A model generated the notes under the pieces. It worked only from the letters and a program-made list of their open reading frames with translations. It was not told the DNA's origin and ran no database searches. Position numbers and translations under genes: made by a program. Positions 25,691 through 37,318 of a stretch of DNA of 64,000 bases are shown piece after piece (the stretch's first letter is position 1; every line of letters begins with the position of its first letter). The DNA is from Monarcha castaneiventris obscurior (lineage: Eukaryota; Chordata; Aves; Passeriformes; Monarchidae), in the NCBI GenBank assembly GCA_026261815.1, contig JAMPIT010000417.1:529501-593500 (forward strand), given 5' to 3'.

Positions 25691-28546
25691 CTTTATAGCA
25701 CCTTTTCAAGCTGACTTTTTTGTTTCCAAAGCCTCTTGGTAATTCCGTATCTGCTTTTAATTCTGCTTTGTGATTATCTTGCTCTACAGGGTAACCTGTT
25801 TGGGGCAAATACCATCAGACAGTTTCGTGTACTTCATTCACACACTGATATTCCCTTGTTTACACTGATATTCTCCATGCTAACATAATTTTTCCAAGCA
25901 TAGGCTACCCAAGGACCCTCCCAGGCTCTGTCCAGGAAAACATCTTGGGACAGTTCATAGTCACCTTCACATGAGCTCCCAATGCATGACAGGAGCAAAA
26001 GGGCTCAGTTAAATCTTGATTTTATAGGTAGTTACTATGGAAACATGGAGAAGCTGTTTTGCTTTTGGAGTAGTCTAGAAATCTGTGTTCAGCTCTACAC
26101 TGCATCCCAAGTTCAAGAAAAGTGGTGAAAAAAATTTTGGGTGTTTTAATCGTAATAACAAGAATGACAATTGTATTGAAATGCATTACCTGAAGGTAGA
26201 GACATCTGGAACAGCTTAGAGAAAACTGATCTCAAAGTTTAAAGGTGTGTACAGAGGAAAAAGAAAATCTAGGAAATAAAGACTTCAGTAGCAGGAAGCT
26301 GAAGCTAGACAAGTTGAGATTGGAGAAAAGGTAAATATTTCAGGTGAGTTTCACAATCCTTCCTCTTTAATCAGTTTTATTCTAAATAACTGACTTTATC
26401 TTTTATAATCCAAACTCAAGCATCAAAGTAAAACAATACCCTGAGAACTAAAAATCCACACAAACTCCAGAACCCTGTAACCCTGTATATAAAATTGCAT
26501 TCCATGTTTTTTCAAATCTTGATCATAAAATTTGATAGTATATGTATGTGTATATATATATATGTATAAATATAAAGTTTTCCATGGTACAAATATATAC
26601 ACATAATAGCTTAAATCACAGAAATAAAATTATTACCTTGTGATATGCAAGTTCAGATGTTAGAGTTACGAGAGCTGGATGGAAAATGAAAGTAAATTCT
26701 GCTCCGACAACATAATATAAAAAAAGTTCCACCTAAAAAAAGTTAAACTTTAGTGCCTCCTTTTTCTTATTAAATGTGATAGCTCTTGTACTCAGCAGCA
26801 TGTCATCCACAGACCTTAGAAAAGGAATTGTTGTTAATTAGGAATATAGCTGGTGAATAGAAGTGTAATTACTTTAAGCCTCCTACAAAAATCCCTGTAA
26901 CTGAAAAAAATTAAAAGTTAAAAGAAGCTCAGAAGAAAACATGAAGAATTGATAAATAATTGGCATATGGGCTGATTCAATTGAAAGGATATTAATATTA
27001 AAGAACTAGAGTGCCTAGATTAATGTCACTCAATAGACAGCAAATGGAGGCGGCACTAAATACCTGTAGGTAGCAAAAAAAGTAGTGGGAGGAAGAGAAG
27101 TGCTTTCTTTCTGTTCTGGAATCAGCTCACTAAAGAACATGGCTGCAGGCATGGCTGCTATCCAACCTACATACCTCTTCAAGATCAAGAAAGATTAACC
27201 ACCTCTCCTTCTGAAAGATAAATGTTTCAGAGTTGGAGTTGTAGGGTTTTTCATTTTAAATATTACTTTGTTTAGTTTTCCACTTGTTTTTCTCAATTAA
27301 CTTACAAAATCATCTTTGTACATGATTTCATATGTGCACAACTGAGTTCTTTCTAACAGGTGATTGGTGTGGACAAGGAATGCTGAGGCTCCTAAGCAAA
27401 CAGCTGCTTTGGGCTGAGAAAGGGAGTAGCTATCCTTTTGCTCTGCTGATTAAAGGACATGATTCTACTGGATGCAGCCACAGGAATTCTACTTAGTCAA
27501 ATCAGTATGTTTTCTCAAACTCTTCACTCTTTGGACATTTTCTCACTTTCACAACACAGGAGTTTAATCTTCTACTCCTCATTCGACATAAGGAAGACAA
27601 ATTGTGAAATATTTGTTATGATGAAATCAGTCATTTCCCAGCCCACTTTGTACTAGTGTTAACAAAAAGTCTACTTCTGTCCCTAGCATGAGCAGGGAAG
27701 ATTAAAAGTAATTTAAAAAACCAAACAAGCAATCAAATAAACTTGAAAGTTAAAATGTGGAATTAAAAACAGCACTATAATTTAATAATGGTTGCATTCA
27801 CTTTTTAGTCAATATTTAGTCCACAATAAAGGGCAATGACAGATATCAATGTGTGCATAGAACAGAACTGCTTGGCTATGGAGTGAAAGAACAGGAATAA
27901 AAAGGCATTGTGACTGAATGAAAGCTTAAGTCCTCTATGCCAGCCACACTATTAGTCAGCATATCTCAGAAGTCATAACAACTAGAGGAGGACGTCTATG
28001 CTAGTATTCTATTTTATTTTCTCAGGAACCTCTCTAGAATTCAATTTTTTAATGAATATGTTCCCAGATAACCCTGATATTCAGCTCCTGAGAAGTCCTC
28101 TCTGATGCACGTAATATTCTTATTGAATTTTCAGTCTGCTCAACAAAAAGTTCTACAGGGTAGAACTGATTTAAAATGAAATTATTTTAAAATCACATGG
28201 AAGCTGGGAACAGTAAAAAATATTATCAACTCTAAATTCTTACTTTTAAGACTCAATTTTTGTTTGGAAACCCAGAACTTGTTTCAGAATATCACTGCGT
28301 ATCTCTTTGATTCTTTTCTTCTCGGAGAAATTACTTTCTCTTTTGTGGACACTGGCACAGATTTGTTCACAAGTGGGCATAAAAATAAACTAGGGATCAA
28401 TATGAAAATTTGTTCTGAAATAAGGATAAAAATTGGGAGGAGGATGTGCAGGAAGGTTTAGATGAGGTACCTTTGGTCTTGTGAGGAGAGGTAAAGACCA
28501 GAGGTCTTCTGCTCACTCTCCAAACCTGGCAGGTGGAGTCTATCCC
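25691..28546. other. Unique AT-rich non-coding DNA
   Basis: I see no gene. Open frames are at most 65 codons. A TA/TG-rich microsatellite lies at 26538-26575. The rest is ordinary unique sequence. Confidence 0.55.
26538..26575. repeat. (TA)n/(TG)n imperfect dinucleotide repeat
   Basis: Alternating TA with interspersed TG ('tatgtatgtgtatatatata') forms an imperfect microsatellite of about 38 bp. Confidence 0.9.
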
Positions 28547-28584
28547 TCTGTGTCTCTGTCTGTCTGTCTGTCTGTCTGTCTCTC
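28547..28584. repeat. (TCTG)n tetranucleotide microsatellite
   Basis: About seven near-perfect TGTC/TCTG units are flanked by degenerate 'tctctgtgtctc'. Read on the minus strand it gives the Asp-Arg-Gln-Thr run seen in the 152-codon frame spanning 28458-28916. That frame is therefore partly a repeat artefact. Confidence 0.95.
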
Positions 28585-28920
28585 CTTCTGTAGTGGACGG
28601 TGTCTAACAGAGTGCCCAAGCTAGGATAGCCTGCTGCAAGTCCCCGGTAGATCATAATAGTGCAGATGAAGTGCCACGTGGGTGGTGGCTTAATTAGCCA
28701 GGCAAAAGGAAGAGAGTCACAGCTACCTGCCTGGAAAGGCAGTGCTTGCTTACTCTGACAAAAATACTGCAGCAAATTAAACACACAGGAGAGAAAATTA
28801 ACGTGCCTCAAGAGCAATATTGACACGACAAATACTAATAAGCAGATTTGGAAAGAAGCTAAAGATGAGGCAAGTTTTCCAATAACCTTCAGAGAAGTAT
28901 CCCTGCTCCAGAGCACCTAC
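28585..28920. other. Unique stretch with complex sequence; possible conserved non-coding element
   Basis: To the right of the TCTG repeat the sequence is complex, with homeodomain-type 'cttaattagcc' near 28.69 kb and few low-complexity runs. It is covered by the longest minus-strand open frame in the window, which has no recognised domain, no supporting splice sites and a repeat-derived C-terminus. I favour non-coding DNA. Whether it is conserved cannot be judged from one sequence. Confidence 0.25.
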
Positions 28921-30538
28921 TCTTTTCAAGGAGATGATCGCCATATTTATGTGTGGGATTACATGAAACCTCTGGCAATGGCAAACCAGACAAGATGCTG
29001 TCTAGTAGACACTGTGAGTCCTATACAGAACGCTTTTAGCAGAGGACTTTGATATTGAATATAATGGGGGACTTGCTAGAATTAATTTTCATTAGACTGT
29101 ATAATAGCACCAAATTAAGGTGGGGAAATGCATTTGCTTATTACATTAAAAATCCAGCTGGATAAAGCAGTTCTGGGAGTTATCCGACAGATATATCAGA
29201 GTATACAATTGTATTGGATACATTGGAGTAATCCATTTTTCGAGATGGATTTCTGATCAAATAAAATTTCTTCAATTGGAAAAAGTTGTTCCTTTGAATT
29301 TCATATCAATTTCTATTTTTAATGTGTTTTTTTCCACCTTGTCTGTCCTTTGTGTCTTGATTACAATACAGTTCTCTAGATTTTGCCAAAATGACCTGTT
29401 AATCAGTTTCTCTTTTTTGGCATGCATTCCTTCAGGTCAAAGATTAAACTTACTGAAATCTTATTGACGCATGAGTTGTTGGAAGAGAAGAATTGTTTTT
29501 TCTGTGCAGCAAGGACCTTAAAATCTGACACAGATATGAGTCAGTATAATTGTAGAAATGTAAACTGTATGCCATTTTATTCTAATTGTTCTTAAAAGAA
29601 AATTAATGAAAAAGATTAGATTTAATATAGCATTTTGGTGACTATGACACAAATTATGCATAAGTAGGGATGTGGGATTCTGTTAAGAAGAAGAAGGAGT
29701 AACATCAGAGAAGAGTGATATTGCTTTAGGAGCTGCCTGTTAAAAAGAAAATAATAATGTGTTAAATAAGATTTATGAAAATCAGATTATGAGGCTTTCA
29801 AGTTAGGCAGCTTTCCAGACGTGCAAAAAATAACGTCCCTCTTTATATCAAAATAATCAGCTTTTGCACTTACAGAGAGTCCATTTACTGACTCTTGTAG
29901 GAAAGAGTTGTTTTGCTGCCCAACTCAGCTAATTACTTTAAAATTGAAGGAATAGATTAGTGTAAAATAATCATTCTAACTCCTACTAGTTTTCTTGAGC
30001 TTTCGTAGACGTGCAAACTATCCATCAACAGGTAGTAAAATACATCGTCATAGTATTAAAAGTTCTTTTTAAAATCTCTCAAATAATAATAGTAGCAATG
30101 TAAAACTGTTTGAGGTCCTGACGAAACTTAGGTATAATTTCAAATAGATAGCTAAGAATTGAAGATTATAATCTTTCATAGTCAAGGGTTAGATATAATA
30201 ACATATCAGCAACTCTGCATATTAATGTGGCAACGCCTCTGGGCAGAATCCTGATCCCTGAATTAAGTGTCCAGGACACTTTATATGAAGAGAATCAGGA
30301 GAGGTGGATTCTGGAAAATGGTGGTCTACAAATCTCATACACTGAAAGGGAAGCCTCTGAAAGTAAAGCACTGGGAAATGCCAAATGTGGCTGAAACCCT
30401 GCCTTTCAGAATAGAGGCAGAACTAAAGCAAAATGTTAATTCCTGATGGGGATCCTAAGCTTTGCTTTCCCACCTCACATTTTCAATCTTTACTCTTCAG
30501 GGCTATCTCAACCAGAAACAGGGGTAGAAAGCAACTGA
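28921..30538. other. Unique AT-rich non-coding DNA
   Basis: Nothing is recognisable apart from short chance frames. Sequence complexity is ordinary. The right end leads into the candidate splice acceptor at 30,569-30,570. Confidence 0.55.
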
Positions 30539-30570
30539 TTGAAATGGATTTTTTTCTGGTTTTCTTCCAG

Positions 30571-30700
30571 CTATTTGGAAGTTAGCATACAGTCTGAGCC
30601 TCTAAACCCAAGTCAGAAGAATAACACTTGCCTTCCACCTCGCTTTGACACCATCGTGGAGATAATCAGCATTCTGCTGGAGAAGGTCTACAGTGACTAG
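30571..30700 (+). other. Possible terminal coding exon (unrecognised) or chance open frame
   Basis: A good 3' splice site precedes this stretch. 'aactgat' near 30534 fits a branch point, a T/C-rich tract follows, and AG lies at 30569-30570. From the acceptor, in phase with one leading base, 42 codons stay open up to TAG at 30698-30700. The conceptual product begins YLEVSIQSEPLNPSQ and ends FDTIVEIISILLEKVYSD, with an amphipathic helix-like end and one cysteine. I do not recognise a family. No polyadenylation signal AATAAA follows before the CR1 remnant at 30.72 kb, and no upstream exon was found. About one random frame in seven stays open this long, so chance is a serious alternative. Confidence 0.13.
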
Positions 30701-30719
30701 ACCTAACTTGAATGCCAAT

Positions 30720-30797
30720 GTTGTTTTGAGCTGGAGATCCTACTAGATGACTTCTGCAGGTCCTTTTCAGCATAAATTACCATTTGATTCTATGAAC
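30720..30797 (+). mobile_element. Decayed CR1 LINE 3' terminus
   Basis: The block 'ctactagatgacttctgcag' followed by 'gtccttttcagc' and 'tttgattctatgaa' parallels the CR1 3' end ('gactagatgatctccagagg', 'tcccttccaacc', 'attctgtgattctgtga'). About 80 bp are alignable by eye, with many differences, so the copy is old. The 5' boundary is not determinable and may extend left. Confidence 0.6.
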
Positions 30798-30891
30798 CTG
30801 GCAAGAACAGCCCATAGAATATCCCTCGATATGGGTTCAGTTCCACTCAAAGTGAGTCAAGTTAATGTCCTAGGTTAATTATTTACATAGC

Positions 30892-30924
30892 AAAAAAAAA
30901 AAAAAAAATTAAAAAAAAAAAAAA
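30892..30924. repeat. A-rich tract
   Basis: Seventeen A, then TT, then fourteen A. It could be the tail of a retroposed sequence lying to its left, but I see no AATAAA or parent gene there. A simple A-run is the safer call. Confidence 0.85.
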
Positions 30925-32259
30925 TCCAGAGGTAGTCCTAGGCTTCTCAAAAGGGTAGGCGGTGCCATCTGAGGAATGGTGAGCTCTCTGTACCCAGGAA
31001 ACATCTTAGCAATCAGAGTCTGCAGATTTGGGGGTGGTGGAGTGAAGGTAATGACTTTGCTCTGGGACGGGGCTTCTCTCACCTCTCCCAGAGCTGCTTC
31101 CAGGGTACATATGCCAACTGCTTTCCCAGTTGTGGTAACGGCTTGGTTTTCCAGGACCCCAAATATCTGCCATTTGCCATGACTAGTTAATACAGTCATA
31201 ACCTCCACCTTTGCTCAGAGCTGGCCACATTAAAACTAAGTTCACCCCTAGAATCAGCTTAAGTTCTCTTTTCCTTTATTGACACTGGGTCAAGATAAAG
31301 AAAGTGCAAATTCAGTCAACAGAACACAGAGGGATAGAATGCTTATAAGACCAGAATCCGAGTTGTCCTACAAAGGAAGTTAAATCCAGGACAGGGGAGA
31401 ACTATGTGCTCATTCTACTCTGTTCTAATACAATTAAATCCAAACTATGGGAGAATAATAAAAAGCAAGACTTCTTCTCCAGGATGGGCTGTGTTGATGC
31501 CTTCCCCCTGGGCAGTCTAGGCTTGCTCTGAGACACCTGTGTGAGAATAACTTCTGTGAGGACTGCTACACTATTTTTTCAGGTCTCAGCCCTATACATT
31601 TGACTGCAGCCTAAATCATAAGTTCTCTCATCTGGAGCTGCTAGAGTAAGGGATCAAATCCAGTTTTTCAGTTAAAATAAAAAACCTTTCAGTGCTGAGA
31701 GCAAGCAATAGGATGTCTACTGTGCCCATGAGCTCTACTCCTAAAGCAGAGCCTGCACTGAGTGTGCTTGTTGTGCACTGTTCTGTTGGTTTCTGTCACA
31801 TGTGGATGCAAATACACACACCTACGCAGCATTTACAAAATCCTGAATATACAGCTCCAGCATATAATACTGTACTCTCTAAAGTGTAGTCTTTGGTCCC
31901 TCAAATCATCCTTTTGAAGGGGATGCTGACGGCTGCCTCAGAAGTCTTAAAATAGGCATGGTCAAGTCACAAAAGGGTTCTGTGGTTAAGAGCCCTTCCA
32001 CAGCTTGTCCAAAGCCCATGCTGCAAATGTCAAGGGCAATGTAACGTATAATTATTCCAGAAGGACAATAACAATGATAGCATAAAAGCTCTAAATACTC
32101 ATAGTGCCTTTCTTATTTATATCTGCTGCGGTCACCTACTCTTTCAAGATGAACACAACTCTGCAGCTCTTAGTGGCTTAGTAAAAATGGAGATTTTGGT
32201 GAAGTCTGGGTCGCAGGCACTCTATTAATAACTTAGAGTTTGAACTAGCACTTTTATTT
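30925..32259. other. Unique non-coding DNA
   Basis: There is no supported gene. The part at 30.95-31.2 kb is slightly more GC-rich and carries opposite-strand frames of 68 and 99 codons that shadow each other. Neither has a recognisable domain, and the minus one begins inside the A-rich tract. Confidence 0.5.
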
Positions 32260-32850
32260 TTTTTTAAAATAATTTTAATGGATTTTTAAACTTTTTGTTC
32301 ATCTTTGCAATAGTTTGACAACACTTTCCCGAGTGTTTCTGAAAGGTTAAGGTCCAATAAAAGTACATTCAAAGGATTTTTTGCTTTAAATAGTTTTTGT
32401 AGATTCTCCCTCATTAGTCCCTCCAGATTTGTAATGGTTCGTGACATTAACTTTGCATCCCTTGGGTTTGTTTCTTCTTATGCATTCTAATATTTGCTCA
32501 GCTTGTACAAATAACTCTGTTATTTGCCTTGAAAATTCCTCATGCTAAATGAAATTGGCCTGCTGATTCTTTATTTCACATTAAAAGCTTTTGAAGGAAT
32601 TATCACCTGGGCTAGCAAAAGCAGCAAAGTTAACATAAAAGTAATCCCAAAACTTTCCAGAAGTTAGGGAAACTTGTTCATGTTTTGAGGGTTTTTTTAT
32701 TTGTCATTTATGCACCTCGCAGTGTTTTATGCTTTTAGGCAAGAGCCACAAGCAGACATACAAAGGAAATGGCTCTCTCACTGAATTTGCTGAGCTTATT
32801 AATTCAGGAAAAATAGAAACACAAGAAGAAGTCTTCTTGTTAGACATGCA
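32260..32850. other. AT-rich unique stretch, possible conserved non-coding element
   Basis: This 0.6 kb has high sequence complexity despite its AT-richness, no repeats and no open frame of note. It contains words typical of developmental enhancers, such as 'tttatgcacctcgcagtgtt' and 'gagcttattaattcagg'. The impression of a vertebrate conserved non-coding element is inference from style only, since no alignment is available. Confidence 0.25.
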
Positions 32851-35168
32851 GGAAAATCTTCTTGACAAAGTTATTTTTTATGTTTACTTCTCTTTTTTTT
32901 AAGCATAAAAAATCAGACAAGTAGGTACTTCATAGACTCTGCTGGGCTTGTTAAATTTAGTATCTATATATGATAACTTCACTTACTCATTCTATTCAGG
33001 ACACAAAAGTACATGTTCCTTGCAGGCTCTAAGTGCTCAGAAATCAGTTTCAACTATGTATTTGTTTGCTGAATGTATAAGTATATTCTGTAGCAGCAGC
33101 AGCAGCAATTCAGAAGACAAATTTCGAAGCTGTATAAACAAAAAGACCAAGATTATGGGAACATAATCAGTACTTTAAAAGTACTGCTTTTTTGACTATT
33201 TTCTTTTTCTTTCTGTGGTCAATTTTCATTTTAGATTAATCTATATTCTGATCTGGCTTACCTTCCAGTCCCTGAGGCCATGACCAGACCTGATTGATCC
33301 TACCCAGGCCTTGCAGTCCCTGCACATTACCATCAATGAAAAGACAGTCACACTGACACAAAGGAGAAATGCAACCAGTTACAAAGGTCATGAAACCAGT
33401 GCCTTACTGTAAACACTTTTTTTATCATTTACACTTTTTGATGATCTTCCAGCTTTACTGCTCTCCATCACTTTATATTATCACCAAAATTGACTCTCAT
33501 AAATGACAGCTAGATAGAAGGAAAAAGTGTAATGTCATGTTGTCAAATATATTACTGGATGATGAAAATATAAATGTTTACTAACTGATGACCAGAAAAA
33601 TAAATACGTTAGCTTGTTTCCTTATTTTATATTTTAATTCATCAAAGTATTTTCTATGGTTCTGTGATGGGGAAAGACAGCAGCAAAAACAGATACCAGG
33701 AAGATATTTATGTGATGCAATTATTTCTAAAATAGCTGTGGCTGAAATGTAGTAACAAGAAGACAGTCTGGTTTTACTGTAAAGGAAATGAAGACAACCC
33801 AAAAATGAAACAAGGGTCTTCAGTGTCCGCCCAAAGCTTAAGGGCTGTGTTATTTTCTCTTGGGTTATGCTTCTGCTTCTCATTCTAAAATAATGTCTCT
33901 TTTGTTGTGCTTTGCTTTTAAGATATCTGGCTGCGTGGTTTTGTCCAACCCTCATTGAGCAGCCTTTATTGATCATTCAGGAGGCTGTTGTTTGGTCCCC
34001 TCTCCCACCGAACATGTGAATTTTTAAGCTTTTTGAGTCTCAATAAAGTCCAATTACTGAGTCTGTCTTTGGACTTTTAAATATGATGTCTTGAAGTACC
34101 TCTGTTCAACATCAGTCTTGAGGACTAGGAATGTCTAATCTGACTGCCCAGGTCCTAGGACTACTGTCTCTCTTCTAGACATGTACCCTGAGGACACTCA
34201 TTTTCCAGAAGTCCAGGCATGAGATTACTATGATTTACAAGAAAGTCTCCAAGGATACAGAGTAATTGAAGCCCATGAAAGCAAGGGTCTCAACAATTCT
34301 ACTGCAGTTTTCACAATTGTAGTCAGAACAAAAATACAGAGGAGAAAAACTACACACCTTCCCCTTCATATTCTTCACTATCGGAATTATTCGGGGCTTT
34401 GTCAAGAGTTCTTCTGAGATGGATGGGATCACTCTCCTTAGCTTTGTCTTGCCCTCCCCTTATTTACCCCTCTTGTTGCCAGTGGCCTCCTAGTCTCTCT
34501 GAAATGGCTCATGAAACCTCTTGCCTTGCCCATCAGTTTCTCAGATGAGTTTGATCAATCCCAACAGCTGATCAAAACGTATCATTGCTTAATCTTCACT
34601 GACTCCTTCTTTTCCACATTCATTGTATAGCCTTTGCAGACCTATTGAAAAATTCATGAATGAATCTCAGCAGTTCACCATCTGATTCTGATTGATCCAC
34701 ATGAAATAAACATGCTATCCTGTACCACACTCCCAGGTGGAGCATCCTGGGAAAGTAGTTAAACCTTTGAGGAGAGACAGAACACAGATCAAGGTCAGAA
34801 AAATAAATGTCAATGTTATGCTGAAAGGTTAATTCAAATATAAAGTATCACATTTTGCATTAGAAAAACACAAAACCTCCCTTTCTCTCTAGGCACTGCA
34901 GAAGTGAACAAAAAAACTTCTGCAGTGGTCAAGATTGCTGCTTGTTGGTGATGATTAATGAAACATGCACTGAAGCTCATTACAATGACAAATATTTAAT
35001 ATACCATGAGGAAAGTTAACAAACATGAGAAGAAAGAATTTGGAAGGGATCAAGAGAGAAGTATTCTAATTCAGGCTGCTATTGCACTTGAATTTACCAC
35101 TGATCTTGACTGAAATCCTCCAGTGCAGTTATATTGAAGCCCAAGTCTTTTAATGAATAAATTACCCA
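32851..35168. other. Unique AT-rich non-coding DNA
   Basis: No gene is supported. The 131-codon minus frame at 33.58-33.98 kb shows no domain. A (AGC)5 triplet run lies at 33092-33106. An AATAAA near 34.04 kb ('ctcaataaagtccaa') is not attached to any recognisable transcript or LTR. Confidence 0.5.
33092..33106. repeat. (AGC)5 triplet run
   Basis: Five perfect AGC/CAG copies. In the plus-strand frame covering it, the run codes for serines, but that frame has no other gene-like property. Confidence 0.9.
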
Positions 35169-35212
35169 CTCAGTTGAGAAAAGCTCATTTCTCAGTTGAG
35201 AAAAGTCCATTT
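35169..35212. repeat. 22-bp tandem duplication
   Basis: 'ctcagttgagaaaag' starts both halves (35169 and 35191), and the halves differ only by a CT/TC exchange. It is a recent local tandem duplication. An 86-codon frame runs through it but shows no recognisable protein. Confidence 0.9.
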
Positions 35213-37239
35213 CTCCCTACTGAACAAACCAATGATTTTCTAGTTATGTTTTGGGGTTTTGAGTTTGGTTTGGTTTTGTTTTATTTAAATGCCCTGGCTC
35301 CACAGAAGAAATTAAGAATTTTTCTAGTGTCTCTACTGCCCATAGGGCTTTTCTTCAAAATTTCAGAAATTCAGTGGTATAAGAACCAATATTTTGGAAA
35401 ATGGAGAAAGTAACATTATACGGGGCACCCAGTGGGTCTCAGATGGCTCTCAGCTTGCAAGAGGGTTAAAATGTATTCCTCCTTCTTTGACACATAAACA
35501 AGAGTAGTTACACAGACTAATTTTCCAGGTTTAGCAGTTGCTATGAAGGAGAACTGGGATATACAGTTCCCTAAGGGAGGCAAGGATTCCTTCTTCTGAG
35601 CCACCTAGGAATGTGCATGAGGGGCTGTGGACCTGTGTTGTGATCATGATATGGGTGAACTCCAGTCTATGATGAGCTGCTACAAGAGAAGGAGGAAAGG
35701 GGGGCAAGAGAAGGCAGTTACTTACAAGTGGTTTTGGTATAACTTGTCAAAATAAAGCTGTGCTTCTTTAAAAAATCACTTTGAGGGGCTCTCCATAGGA
35801 TTCTGATCTTTACAGTAGTCTAAATATGATTAGTAGTTTAGTGAAAAATATGAGATATTTGGTATGTTCATCTTGGATTTTAATAGCAAGATTTTTCTGC
35901 ACCACATATATACACAGAAAGAAAAAGATCATTGAAATCAAGATTGGCCACTACTTTCCATAAAAATTTATAGATCTTTAGGTGAATTTCCAAATGAACT
36001 TCTAAAGTTTCTTCTTTCTTTTTCATTTCTTAATCATTAGTGTCTGAAACAATATGTTGAAAGATGTCAGAGAAAAAAAGGGAACAGCTAACTTTCACCT
36101 GCTGCTTTGGTTCACTGTTCATCATCATATTTAGCCATCACATAGGACTAACTGATCTATGCCAGCCATAAAAACAATGTAAGAAATAACTGAAATGGCA
36201 AGGACTCACCTGAAAAAGGTTTTGTTCCCTTAGAGAAAAATAGAGCTTAAGTGTGACTTTAGTTGAGGTTAATTAGAGTTGTTGGCACTCAGCATTTTAC
36301 AACACTAGAGAAGAACAGAGAAATCCAACAATTGTTTTTTAACTTACTTTGAAAACTTTTGCTTTTAGCAGTACAATCATCTCTTACACTTTTTAATGGG
36401 AAATTTTTTGACATTTTACTATGACTTTGGCATAGGTTTGATGGTGTATTGCATGGCTTTTATTTCAGGAACAGCTAAATATAAAAGAATAGGGGAGAAC
36501 ACCAATTTATTGATGTCTTTGTTTTTCAGAAAGCCATAGTTGGTGCTGAAAAGTAATGGAATTAACAGGCCTATAAATCATATTTCATGACAGAGACCAA
36601 TGTCTGGCAACTCAGTAATTTTTTTTTTTTTTACCTTCCATATCAAGCAGGGACTCAGGAAAGGATTGCTCCTCACAAGTTTTCTGGTCACTTTTGATGC
36701 TCATACTTTTAGGTCTCCAGTCTTGTAAAACATGACCAAAAGTATAGGAGGAATTATTTTCCATTAAGTGTTCATAAAACAGAAGCTATTGGTGTTGTAC
36801 AATATGTATTCCAGGTTGGCCTGTATTTATTCAAAGTTGAAGATGCCATAATACTTCTTACCTAAAATGCCTAAGGTGGAATAAAATAATGTGTGTAAAA
36901 TATAGAAGAGCCATTCGCAAGTGACTGGGTGAGGACACTGAGAGGAAAGTCTGTGCTGTAAAAAATCTTGAAGTGGAAAAATAAAATGGAACAGAGATTG
37001 TGTTTCTTCAGTAGAATTTGTTTAGGATATTGTCCTGAAGAACTGCAGATAGTGTACAACTGAATCTCAGAAGAAAACACAGCAAATCCTTAAAGAACAT
37101 TGGTATCAGTGTGGCAGATATTCAATATTCTAGAAACTGATGCTCTGGAAGTTGAGTTTAGGAGAGTTTCTCATTAGAAGAGCAAATAGTTCCACAAGGT
37201 TACAAATGTGTTCTAATTTTCAGTGGACTTTTTTGCTTC

Positions 37240-37318
37240 TTTGTTTTGGTTTGGTTTTGGTTTGTTTGTTTGATTGTTTGCTTGTTTGTTTGTTTTGGGG
37301 TTTTTTGTTGGTTTTTTT
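37240..37318. repeat. (TTTG)n / T/G-rich low-complexity tract
   Basis: TTTG and TTGG units run for about 80 bp and end in GGGG and T-runs. The Phe/Leu/Val-rich 75-codon frame over it is a composition artefact. Confidence 0.9.

Noticed and set aside
30240..30924. Processed retrocopy ending in the A-rich tract
   Set aside because: No polyadenylation signal before the tract, no parent gene recognised, a CR1 remnant lies between, and the candidate exon is preceded by an intron-like acceptor.
34030..34090. AATAAA followed by a T/G-rich stretch, like an LTR R/U5 or gene 3' end
   Set aside because: No TG start, TATA box, upstream coding sequence or matching repeat could be found around it.
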